DNA from: Bacteroides fragilis
GTDB lineage: Bacteria > Bacillota > Clostridia > Lachnospirales > Lachnospiraceae
Length of the DNA: 64,000 bases
Reading direction: 5' to 3'
NCBI GenBank assembly: GCA_023664485.1
Contig: JAMPFK010000001.1
Span: 83,088-147,087 of the forward strand
The position numbers and the translations under genes are program-made. The notes under the pieces are model-generated. The model saw only the letters and a list, made by a program, of their open reading frames with translations, was not told the origin of the DNA and searched no databases. Shown here one piece after another: positions 1 through 7,180 of the stretch (position 1 is its first letter; each line of letters starts with the position of its first letter).

Positions 1-2
1 GA

Positions 3-332
3 AAAGAGCAGGAATACTATCTCGTTACAAAAGATAACGGCTTCAATATTCTCTGCACCTATTGGGGAAAACAGGATATTAAAATAACGATGGTTACCGA
101 TCTGTCCGGCAGAAATATCAAAAAGGAACAGGAAGATTTGTGCGGAGAAGTCGGCAAGCTGATCAAGGATGCGCAGATAGCGCCCGCGGTGACGAAGATC
201 ATCTTACAATATAAGACCAAGACCGGGATCAACAACGCGCTCGTAAAACAGTATCCGAGCAAGGATAACAAACAGGCGAGCGAAATATATAACGCGATCA
301 AGCCGCTGCTGGTGGATAAAAAGGGCAGGTAA
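3..332 (+). CDS. Hypothetical protein, 5' end outside the window
   Basis: The reading frame is open from the left edge of the window to a TAA at 330-332, so this is the last 109 residues of a longer protein. An internal ATG at 90 is possible as a start, but the frame stays open upstream and no ribosome binding site precedes that ATG, so truncation by the window edge is more likely. The fragment is rich in Lys, Asp and Glu, has no membrane segment, and contains no motif I recognise. It appears soluble and charged. I cannot assign a family or a role; the next gene on the right lies on the opposite strand. Confidence 0.6.
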   Translation, partial: KEQEYYLVTKDNGFNILCTYWGKQDIKITMVTDLSGRNIKKEQEDLCGEVGKLIKDAQIAPAVTKIILQYKTKTGINNALVKQYPSKDNKQASEIYNAIKPLLVDKKGR

Positions 333-401
333 AAGCGCGCGGAGGCGGTTCTTCCGGCGGCTTTGAAAGATTCTTAAAGAATACTGTGGCAGCGGAAAAT
401 A

Positions 402-1430
402 TCAGTAGACGGTCTCAACCTCCGTTATTTTATTGTCTTCGACCTGGAAACGCCAGACAGAATGACCGGGGAGGCGGTGTTCGGTTAAATACCAGCCGTT
501 ATCTATATGAGTAATATAGTAAGGCGTTCCGCCGCCGATAAAATTGCCGTAGACATCTTCGTAACTGCCCGCCGCCAGGCCGGACAGATCGCGGGTACGG
601 ATCATGGCTGCGTAATCCTGGCTGCCGGCGGCATCGGTCGAAACGGTTATGTAGAAATAATCCTGAATCGGCGTAAGCTGTATCATTCCGGCCATCGTAT
701 CCGGTACGGGATAGACATCCAGAATCTTAAAAGTATCCAGTTTCGCCCTGATGATGCTGGAATTGCCGGATACGAAGTAAATGATATCGTCCTGAATGGT
801 AAAAGAGCGGACATATACATTGTCGAGAGCGTCTATTCTGCGGATATCGGCCAGATACATGCGGGTATCCTCCGGTTCATGGCGGAAAAGATACATTTCC
901 CCGCTCATAGAGCTCCATGCGTAAAAGGTATCTGTTTTTTCATCATAAATAATATAATGCGGCCTGTTTCCGATATCGGAAAAGGTCTGCGTATGCAGAA
1001 AACGGCCGTTCTTTTTTTCAAAAATCAAAATTCTGTTATTTTCCGTATCATCGATCAGATAGACGAGGCCGTCGCTGGCTAACGTATGTCCCCTGTCGAT
1101 TTCATCCGTCATCACACTCCACTCCCAGAGCGGGTCGATCAGATTGTCATGATAAATGACCTGATTATGATAGCAGTCCACGAGAAAGTAGGTGTCGTCC
1201 ACTTTGGTAAGATAGGTGGGAACGCTCAAATCGGAGAAGGGATTCGTTTTGGCTTCTTCCAGTACGGCGGCGGTCAGAACATTCTCGTCTACGGGTTCGG
1301 ACCAGGCCAGACATTCGGCGGCGGGCGCCCGGCGGCTCCTGCAGATGAAAAATGCCAGGACAGCGACGGCAGCGGCGGCAGGTACGGCAGTAAAGATGAT
1401 GCGGAAATAACGGGATGTTCTTTTGTCCAT
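402..1430 (-). CDS. Membrane-anchored beta-propeller-like protein
   Basis: This 342-residue protein begins with a basic stretch and a hydrophobic segment (about residues 8-28), consistent with a signal anchor that leaves the rest outside the cell. The body is a succession of short beta-strand-like blocks with aromatic and Asp/Gly turns (for example YLIDDTENNRILIF and FYAWSSMSGEMYLF), typical of NHL/YVTN-like propeller repeats, but no catalytic motif is visible. The start at 1430 is chosen because an AGGAGG lies just upstream on the minus strand; a longer frame to 1517 lacks such a site. It is divergent from the small gene at 1555. Function is unknown; sensing or binding of a surface ligand is only a guess. 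Confidence 0.6.
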   Translation of the reverse strand: MDKRTSRYFRIIFTAVPAAAAVAVLAFFICRSRRAPAAECLAWSEPVDENVLTAAVLEEAKTNPFSDLSVPTYLTKVDDTYFLVDCYHNQVIYHDNLIDPLWEWSVMTDEIDRGHTLASDGLVYLIDDTENNRILIFEKKNGRFLHTQTFSDIGNRPHYIIYDEKTDTFYAWSSMSGEMYLFRHEPEDTRMYLADIRRIDALDNVYVRSFTIQDDIIYFVSGNSSIIRAKLDTFKILDVYPVPDTMAGMIQLTPIQDYFYITVSTDAAGSQDYAAMIRTRDLSGLAAGSYEDVYGNFIGGGTPYYITHIDNGWYLTEHRLPGHSVWRFQVEDNKITEVETVY

Positions 1431-1554
1431 GGTGCGATTCCTCCTGTAGGTTATGATAACATTATTTTGAGGTGGTGGGAAGCCCGGCTCACAGACAAAC
1501 ACGGAAATAAGAGACAAGAAAATCGGAAAAATCAGAGAAAGAAGGGATGTAGGG

Positions 1555-1905
1555 ATGGAAAGTGAAACTTTGCAATGGACGATAACGATTCTTTTGCTGT
1601 TGATGCTGTTGCTGTCTGGCGCGGCGCTCTATGCGGCGCGCTGCCGGATGGCGCGGGTCTGTAACTGGAACGGCAGGCGGTACTGCTATCTGGGATATGT
1701 GCCGATCCGCAGGGAGAAGGGGAATTTTGTCATCAGGATCGGTGAGCATATGACGGATCTGGCTCATACGGCGGATTACCGGATTTGTCCGGGCCGGGCT
1801 TTTGTCAGGAAGAACAGATACCGCGGTCTGGTCGTATACGCGGAAGGGGAGAGAAGGTATCTGGTCATAGAAGATGGCGTATCGTACTTTTTCTGTACAT
1901 TGTAA
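1555..1905 (+). CDS. Small single-pass membrane protein of unknown function
   Basis: The predicted 116-residue product starts with a leucine-rich hydrophobic helix (about residues 9-27), followed by a basic stretch and a mostly beta-type cytosolic tail with many Arg and Tyr residues. The ribosome binding site is modest (purine-rich GGGATGTAGGG before the ATG). I recognise no family. The gene is divergent from the propeller-like protein at 402-1430, so the two might share a control region, but they overlap in no way. It may be a conserved hypothetical or a chance frame; the credible N-terminal membrane helix and coding-like composition favour a real gene. Confidence 0.45.
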   Translation: MESETLQWTITILLLLMLLLSGAALYAARCRMARVCNWNGRRYCYLGYVPIRREKGNFVIRIGEHMTDLAHTADYRICPGRAFVRKNRYRGLVVYAEGERRYLVIEDGVSYFFCTL

Positions 1906-2193
1906 TAGAAATTTAAATTTTTTATATATACAGAGGGCGGATATTGAAAATGCGAAACAGATCCGTGATTCATTGGCGGAATAACAGATTTAACGCAGAA
2001 TATTCTTATAAACATAACACAGTTCTCAGATCTGTGCTATGTTTATTATATAGTAAACGACATAACAAACTGCTCTTTCCAGCTCTTGCAAAAGCCCTGT
2101 CTGTAAGCTTTTACAAATCCGAAAAGGCAATTTCAAAGGTCGTTAACTATAGGAAAGACCGGCAAAGGCCATATAGAAAGGAGAACATGTGTT
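1906..2193. other. Intergenic region with a hairpin and AT-rich promoter-like stretch
   Basis: No convincing gene is present. A near-perfect stem-loop lies at 2013-2041 (10-base arms around CATAACACAG, one mismatch), followed directly by an AT-rich TTTATTATATAGTAAAC sequence that resembles a -10 region. A very similar AT-rich string occurs upstream of dapF at about 19650-19667. The region probably holds the promoter of the GH28 gene, whose AAAGGAGA ribosome binding site is at 2177-2184. Confidence 0.35.
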
Positions 2194-3453
2194 ATGGATC
2201 ATATCCCGGAAACATTTCCGGACGGCACGCCGATAGACGATTGGTTTTACGATGCCGGGGTACCGGAATTAAATACGTTGGGCAGGCAGTATATACTGAC
2301 ACAGTATCATATTTTGGATGATGGGAAAATTTATACGGCTCAGATACAGGAGCTGATCGATACCGCGGCAGCGGATGGCGGCGGGGTCATCGTGGTGCCC
2401 GCGGGAACCTATATGACGGGTTCCCTGTTTTTCAGGAAGGGGGTTCATCTTTATGTATCGGAAGGAGGGACGTTGAAAGGCAGCGATGACGTATCGGATT
2501 ATGCGGTTTGTGAAACCCGTATCGAGGGCGAAACCTGCCGGTATTTTGCCGCGCTGGTCAACGCGGACGGGGTGGACGGTTTTACCATGTGCGGGCCCGG
2601 AACGATCGACGGCAATGGGCTGAGATCGTGGAAGGCATTCTGGCTGCGCCGGGCATGGAATCCCCAGTGTACGAATAAGGATGAGCAGAGGCCGCGCCTT
2701 GTATATCTGTCAAACTGTAAAAATGTTGTGATTGCGGGGCTCCGCTTACAGAATGCGCATTTTTGGACAAATCATCTTTATAAGTGCCAATATGTAAAAT
2801 TTATCGGCTGCCATATTTTTTCTCCGGCGGCTCCCGTCAAGGCGCCCAGCACGGATGCAATCGATATCGATGTCTGTACAGACATTCTGATCAAGTCCTG
2901 TTATATGGAAGTGAACGACGACTCCGTTGTTCTTAAAGGAGGAAAAGGGCCCTGGGCGGACAGCCTGCCTGAGAATGGGGCGAATGAAAGGATTCTGATA
3001 GAAGACTGTACCTATGGGTTCTGTCACGGATGTCTGACCTGCGGTTCGGAATCAGTACATGACCGTAACATTATCCTGCGGCGGGGGAAAATACTGGATG
3101 GCAGAAATCTTCTCTGGCTGAAAATGCGTCCGGATACGCCGCAGAAGTATGAATATATTACGGTGGAGGAAATGGAAGGGAAGGTCGGGAGTTTTATTAA
3201 TATTAATCCCTGGACACAGTTTTACGATTTGAAAGACCGGGCGGACGCCCCTCTGTCCACTGCAGAGCATGTGGCGATGCGGAATTGTTCCTGTATATGC
3301 GATACTTACTTTGACGTTTTACCGGATGAAGAACAGTATCATTTGTCGGATTTTACTTTTGAAAATCTGAGGATTATAGCAAAAAAAGCTGGTTTTGCGG
3401 CGGATGGCATTCAAAATGCGGCTGTAAAGAATGTAGAAGTCAAGATCGTGTAA
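2194..3453 (+). CDS. Glycoside hydrolase family 28 (polygalacturonase-like)
   Basis: The 419-residue protein has the right-handed beta-helix signature of GH28 enzymes, which hydrolyse galacturonic acid linkages of pectin or rhamnogalacturonan. Around residues 60-75 it has the entry motif GGGVIVVPAGTY. Catalytic-region motifs follow in the expected order: STDAIDID (Asp of the NTDG motif), NDDSVVLKGG (paired catalytic Asp residues), CHGCLTCGSES (the G-H-G motif, with Cys replacing the usual Gly) and LKMRPD (R-I-K-like substrate-binding motif). There is no signal peptide, so action on imported oligosaccharides in the cytoplasm is likely. The start fits an AAAGGAGA site nine bases upstream. The following glycosidase fragment suggests a former pectin-use cluster. 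Family assignment is firm; substrate is inferred. Confidence 0.88.
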   Translation: MDHIPETFPDGTPIDDWFYDAGVPELNTLGRQYILTQYHILDDGKIYTAQIQELIDTAAADGGGVIVVPAGTYMTGSLFFRKGVHLYVSEGGTLKGSDDVSDYAVCETRIEGETCRYFAALVNADGVDGFTMCGPGTIDGNGLRSWKAFWLRRAWNPQCTNKDEQRPRLVYLSNCKNVVIAGLRLQNAHFWTNHLYKCQYVKFIGCHIFSPAAPVKAPSTDAIDIDVCTDILIKSCYMEVNDDSVVLKGGKGPWADSLPENGANERILIEDCTYGFCHGCLTCGSESVHDRNIILRRGKILDGRNLLWLKMRPDTPQKYEYITVEEMEGKVGSFININPWTQFYDLKDRADAPLSTAEHVAMRNCSCICDTYFDVLPDEEQYHLSDFTFENLRIIAKKAGFAADGIQNAAVKNVEVKIV

Positions 3454-3578
3454 ATAGGAAAAATACCCGGCTTTCAGGCAGAAGTAAAATAAGTGAAACC
3501 GATGCCGGAAGGGATAAAATAACAGAAGTTATAAAATGGAGAGGGCATAAAATGATGTCAGAAAAATTTTGAGATGCT

Positions 3579-4010
3579 ATGAAAAATCCGCCTGCGGAAT
3601 TTACGCCGATTCCGTTCTGGTTTTTGAACGATGCGCCGGACAGGGAAAAAATCAGGCGGCAGCTTGCAGATTATGTGGATAAGGGGGTAACGGGCATCGT
3701 GCTTCATCCGCGGATCGGAATTCCGAAGGAAATTCCATATCTGTCCGGGGCATATTTTGAAACGGTAAGGTATGTGGCCTGGACGGCGGCCCGGCTCGGC
3801 ATGAGAGTCGTTCTTTACGATGAGGGTATGTATCCTTCCGGTTCCGCCCATGGCCTGGTGGCCAATCAGGTTCCCGGAGAAGAAATAGCGGGGCTGTATG
3901 AGCATCAGATCGATTTCCATTATCTTCCGGTCGCTATGCTGCAGGACTCCGTGGTAAAAGATGGCAGGCTGTGTATCGGCGGATGCCGAACTTTCAAAGG
4001 AGTTTGGCAT
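3579..4010 (+). pseudogene. Truncated N-terminal fragment of a TIM-barrel glycoside hydrolase
   Basis: The first ~110 codons encode the beginning of a glycosidase-like (beta/alpha)8 barrel: PFWFLND, a short amphipathic segment, GIVLHPR, and VVLYDEGMYPSGSAHG. This pattern is typical of large (600-1000 residue) alpha-L-rhamnosidase/GH106-like or GH2-like enzymes in Clostridia. After about position 3900 the resemblance ends and the frame runs on into a ParE-type toxin gene at 4011, so most of the enzyme is missing. There is no good ribosome binding site before 3579. It lies 125 bases after the GH28 gene and was probably its operon partner. The family is inferred from motif shape, not proven. Confidence 0.55.
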
Positions 4011-4444
4011 ATGAGAGATACCTGTTCCGTTATCTACTCCCCTGAAGCGATGGATGACTTGAGGGAAACTTACCTGTATATCGCCTTTACACTCAAAGTA
4101 CCGGATACAGCGGAAAAGCAGGTAAGCCGCATTCGAAAGGAAATACGTCCGCTTGATTTTATGCCGTCCCGCTATTCCATTGTTGACTGGGAGCCGTGGA
4201 AGAGTATGGGAATGCATAAAGTCCCAGTTGATAATTCCGTAGTCTATTACACGGTTAGGAACCGTCTGGAAATAACTCTTTAAGAGTTATTTCTGGTTCC
4301 GGTAAATTGCGAAGCAATTTTCAGGAAATGTTAAAAATTATTTTTTGACATTTCCTTAGTGACATTGACAGTACTGTGACGGTTATCCGTATTTTCTACG
4401 GCGGCAGAGATGTCCAAAACATCATTAACGCAGAACAGGATTGA
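4011..4444 (+). pseudogene. RelE/ParE-family toxin gene split by a palindromic repeat element
   Basis: A 110-residue ParE-type toxin is encoded in two blocks, 4011-4256 and 4358-4444. The first reads MRDTCSVIYSPEAMDDL, then YIAFTL and a DFMP...EPWKSMGMHKVPVDN stretch; the second gives TVTVIRIFYGGRDVQNII. These are the usual ParE landmarks in the usual order. The 101 bases between the blocks are the palindromic element plus one TTA of a duplicated target. Deleting them restores the frame exactly as YYTV-SDIDSTV. As it stands, translation ends at 4283 inside the element and the C-terminal strand with the GGRD motif is lost. An AAAGGAG site lies seven bases before 4011. A short frame ending in TGA at 4012-4014 (ending SKEFGI) overlaps this start and may be the tail of a lost antitoxin. 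Confidence 0.75.
4255..4358 (+). repeat. Three-hairpin palindromic element, copy A, with TTA target duplication
   Basis: The element body is 4258-4355, flanked by TTA at 4255-4257 and TTA at 4356-4358. It folds into three consecutive hairpins: GGAACC...GGTTCC with an inner AAATAACTCT/AGAGTTATTT stem, a small AAATTGC/GCAATTT hairpin, and AGGAAATGT...ACATTTCCT. A near-identical copy in the opposite orientation lies at 23881-23985. No open reading frame is inside, so mobility would require a transposase supplied from elsewhere, as for MITEs. It interrupts a ParE-type toxin gene. Confidence 0.88.
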
Positions 4445-4467
4445 ACGCAAGATTTTAAAATCAACAG

Positions 4468-4496
4468 TTCCCTTTTCCCCCAAACTTTGGTATACT
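4468..4496 (+). promoter_or_regulatory. Possible promoter of the glycosyltransferase-hisC operon
   Basis: A good -10 box TATACT lies at 4491-4496, 83 bases before the glycosyltransferase start. A -35 box at 4468-4473 (TTCCCT) with a 17-base spacer is poor, so this is a weak prediction resting on the -10 box and its place in the gap. Confidence 0.3.
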
Positions 4497-4578
4497 AATA
4501 TCCAAATGTTTGTGAGCCTCTGTACAAGCCGCCGTTTTGCGCAGCCAGAGGCCGGACGGAGGGGTATTTTTTACGCTT

Positions 4579-5607
4579 ATGATTACAATCAGTCTTTGCA
4601 TGATCGTTAAAAATGAAGAAAAACTACTCGCGAGATGTCTGGACAGTGTTGCGGATATCATGGACGAGATCATTATTGTGGATACCGGGTCGGCGGACAG
4701 GACGAAGGAGATCGCGGCGCGCTATACGGATAAGATTTATGACTTTGTCTGGATAAACGACTTTGCGGCGGCGAGGAACTTCGCTTTTTCCATGGCTTCG
4801 ATGGAATATATTTATTCCGCGGATGCCGACGAGGTGCTGGACGAGGAGAACCGGGAGCTTTTTTTGCGGCTGAAAGAGAATCTGCTGCCGGAAATCGATA
4901 TCGTACAGATGTATTATGCGAACCAGCTCGATTTCGGGACGATCTATAATTTCGATAAAGAGCTGCGGCCGAAGCTCTTTAAAAGAGTACGCTCTTTTGT
5001 ATGGAAAGAGCCGATTCATGAACAGGTCATCCTGGATCCGGTTATTTATGACAGCGATGTCGTAATCTTACACCTGCCGGACGGCAGCCATAAAAACAGG
5101 GATCTGGCGGCTTTCGTACGGATAACGGCTGCGGGGGGGCGTTTGTCGAAAAGACTTCATAATATCTATGCGAGGGAGCTTTTTATTTCGGGAGAGGAAC
5201 AGGATTTTCTGACGGCATCGTCGTTTTTTGAAGCTTCCTGTGCGGATACGGAACGGTCCCTGGATGAGATCAAAGAGGCAGCGTGCGTCGTGGCGCGGGC
5301 GGCCAGAATCGGGCGGGATACGGAGAAATTTTTCAAGTATGCGCTGAAGGTCATCGCGAGCGACGGGTGTTCGGAAATCTGCTGCGAGCTTGGGGCATAT
5401 TTTCTGGAACGCCGGGATCTGGAAGAAGCGATCGTATGGTTTTATAATGCCGTGTATGAAACGGAGAGTATTCTTAATATACATAGTAGTGGAGATATTC
5501 CGCTGCGCGGCCTTTCGGAATGCTACAGGCTTGCCGGAAATGAGGAGCAGGCGGAAGCGTACGGAAAGCTGGCGGCGGAAAGCGCAGGAAAGGAAACGAT
5601 CGGATGA
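4579..5607 (+). CDS. Family 2 glycosyltransferase with C-terminal helical (TPR-like) region
   Basis: The 342-residue protein opens with the hallmark of GT2 enzymes of the SunS/TPR class, ITISLCMIVKNEE, followed by IIIVDTGSADRT and the DxD-type metal/nucleotide site SADADEVLD near residue 85. An EPIHEQV motif near residue 150 is also typical. Residues 190-340 are alpha-helical with pairs of antiparallel helices that resemble TPR repeats. It would move a sugar from a nucleotide sugar to a protein or surface acceptor; the acceptor is unknown. The start at 4579 matches the family start, though the GGAGGGG ribosome binding site is 15 bases upstream. The stop overlaps the hisC start by four bases, implying coupled translation. 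Confidence 0.82.
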   Translation: MITISLCMIVKNEEKLLARCLDSVADIMDEIIIVDTGSADRTKEIAARYTDKIYDFVWINDFAAARNFAFSMASMEYIYSADADEVLDEENRELFLRLKENLLPEIDIVQMYYANQLDFGTIYNFDKELRPKLFKRVRSFVWKEPIHEQVILDPVIYDSDVVILHLPDGSHKNRDLAAFVRITAAGGRLSKRLHNIYARELFISGEEQDFLTASSFFEASCADTERSLDEIKEAACVVARAARIGRDTEKFFKYALKVIASDGCSEICCELGAYFLERRDLEEAIVWFYNAVYETESILNIHSSGDIPLRGLSECYRLAGNEEQAEAYGKLAAESAGKETIG

Positions 5608-6656
5608 AATGGGAAGAAAATGTCAGAAAGGCCGTGCCCTATGTGCCGGGGGAGCAGCCGCAGAGAAAGGACATTATCAAGTTAAATACAAATGAGTGTC
5701 CCTATCCGCCGTCGCCGATGGTGCAGAAGGCAATGCGGGAGATGGACTACGGAGAGCTTCGTCTGTACCCGGAATTTCCGGAGAAAACGCCGCTTATGGC
5801 ATGTCTTGCGGAATATTATCATGTAAAAGAAGAGCAGATCTTTATCGGAGTCGGTTCGGACGACGTATTATCGATGGCGTTTTTAACGTTCTTTAACTCC
5901 GACAGGCCTGTCTTTTTCCCGGATATCACCTATTCTTTCTATGACGTATGGGCGGATATTTATCGGATTCCTTATGAGGTGAAGCCGCTCGATATGGACT
6001 TCCGCATTCGGAAAGAGGATTATACGGGGGAATGCGGCGGTATTATTTTCCCGAATCCCAATGCGCCGACAGGGGCTCTGATGGACGTGGAGGAAATCGG
6101 GGAAATCGTACGCACACACCCTGACGTTGTCGTCATAATTGACGAGGCGTATATCGATTTCGGCGGAACGAGCTGCCTTCCTCTGCTGGAAAAATACGAC
6201 AATCTGCTGGTGGTACGCACTTTTTCCAAGTCAAGGGCTATGGCGGGAAGCAGAATCGGTTATGCTATCGGTAACGAGGCGCTGATCCGCTATCTGAACG
6301 ACGCGAAATATTCCGTCAATTCCTATACGATGAACATGCCCGCCCTGCGGCTGGGGGCGGAATCCGTGAAAGACGACGCGTATTTCCGGGAAATCTGCGG
6401 GAAAATTATCAGGACGAGAGAGCGGACCGAAAAAGAACTGGCGGCGCTCGGTTTCACGTTTCCGAAATCCTATGGAAACTTTGTATTCGTTTCTCATAAA
6501 AGAACCGCGGCACAGGAGATTTTTGAAAAACTGAAAGAGCGCGGTATTTATGTAAGGCATTGGAATAAGGCGAGAATCGATAATTATCTGCGGATTACGA
6601 TTGGAACGGACGAAGAGATGGACGCGCTGTTTGCGGCATTAAAGAAAATAATCTGA
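5604..6656 (+). CDS. hisC: Histidinol-phosphate aminotransferase
   Basis: This 350-residue PLP enzyme of the class I/II aminotransferase fold converts imidazole-acetol phosphate and glutamate to histidinol phosphate. Diagnostic stretches are IIKLNTNECPYPPSP near the N-terminus, FPNPNAPTG, DEAYIDF, and the PLP-lysine motif RTFSKSRAMAGSRIG with the Schiff-base Lys at residue 209. Length fits the family (350-370). It starts inside the glycosyltransferase stop codon (ATGA overlap). No other his genes are nearby, and HisC-like proteins may also accept other aromatic substrates or phosphonate intermediates, so the pathway is the usual one rather than proven. Confidence 0.85.
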   Translation: MKWEENVRKAVPYVPGEQPQRKDIIKLNTNECPYPPSPMVQKAMREMDYGELRLYPEFPEKTPLMACLAEYYHVKEEQIFIGVGSDDVLSMAFLTFFNSDRPVFFPDITYSFYDVWADIYRIPYEVKPLDMDFRIRKEDYTGECGGIIFPNPNAPTGALMDVEEIGEIVRTHPDVVVIIDEAYIDFGGTSCLPLLEKYDNLLVVRTFSKSRAMAGSRIGYAIGNEALIRYLNDAKYSVNSYTMNMPALRLGAESVKDDAYFREICGKIIRTRERTEKELAALGFTFPKSYGNFVFVSHKRTAAQEIFEKLKERGIYVRHWNKARIDNYLRITIGTDEEMDALFAALKKII

Positions 6657-6678
6657 AAAAAGAAAGGAAACAAGTATT

Positions 6679-7179
6679 ATGGATAGTCTGGCGATTTGGT
6701 TTGCGAATACACTTGGGCAGTTCGTATCAAGGGAGGTCGTTATTTTTATCATCTCCATGATCCCGATACTGGAACTGCGGGGAGGGCTGCTCGTCGCATC
6801 TCTGCTGAATGTTTCAATAACAACCGCTATTCCAATTTGTATTGTTGGAAATATCATTCCGATTCCGTTTATTCTGCTTTTTATCAAACAGATTTTTAAA
6901 TGGTTGAAGAAAATAAAACTTTTCCGCGGTGTGATTGAAAAGCTGGAAGCGCGTGCGATGAGCAAAAGCGATAACATCAAAAAATACGAGTTCTGGGGTC
7001 TGATGCTGTTCGTCGGCATCCCGCTTCCGGGAACAGGCGCATGGACGGGCTCGCTGATAGCGGCGCTGCTCGATATCGACTTTAAGAAGGCCATTCTGGC
7101 GGAACTGCTCGGAATAATAATAGCAACTGTTATTATGTCGATTGTGTCATACGGATTGTTGGGAGCGCTGATTTCATAG
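6679..7179 (+). CDS. COG2426 small multidrug export-like membrane protein
   Basis: The 166-residue product has four to five hydrophobic segments and the features of the COG2426 family (Pfam Sm_multidrug_ex): an early ISMIPILELRGGLLVA motif and a second conserved FVGIPLPGTGAWTGSLIA motif, with a basic cytosolic loop between them. Members are integral membrane proteins of unclear activity; the family name reflects distant likeness to small export proteins, not tested transport. It follows hisC by 22 bases with a GAAAGGAAA site, and the next gene begins one base after its stop, so it is within the same transcription unit. Confidence 0.8.
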   Translation: MDSLAIWFANTLGQFVSREVVIFIISMIPILELRGGLLVASLLNVSITTAIPICIVGNIIPIPFILLFIKQIFKWLKKIKLFRGVIEKLEARAMSKSDNIKKYEFWGLMLFVGIPLPGTGAWTGSLIAALLDIDFKKAILAELLGIIIATVIMSIVSYGLLGALIS

Positions 7180-7180
7180 G

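Noticed and set aside
1944..2321. Plus-strand frame of 125 codons overlapping the GH28 start
   Set aside because: It overlaps a well-supported gene with a better ribosome site and has no recognisable family features.
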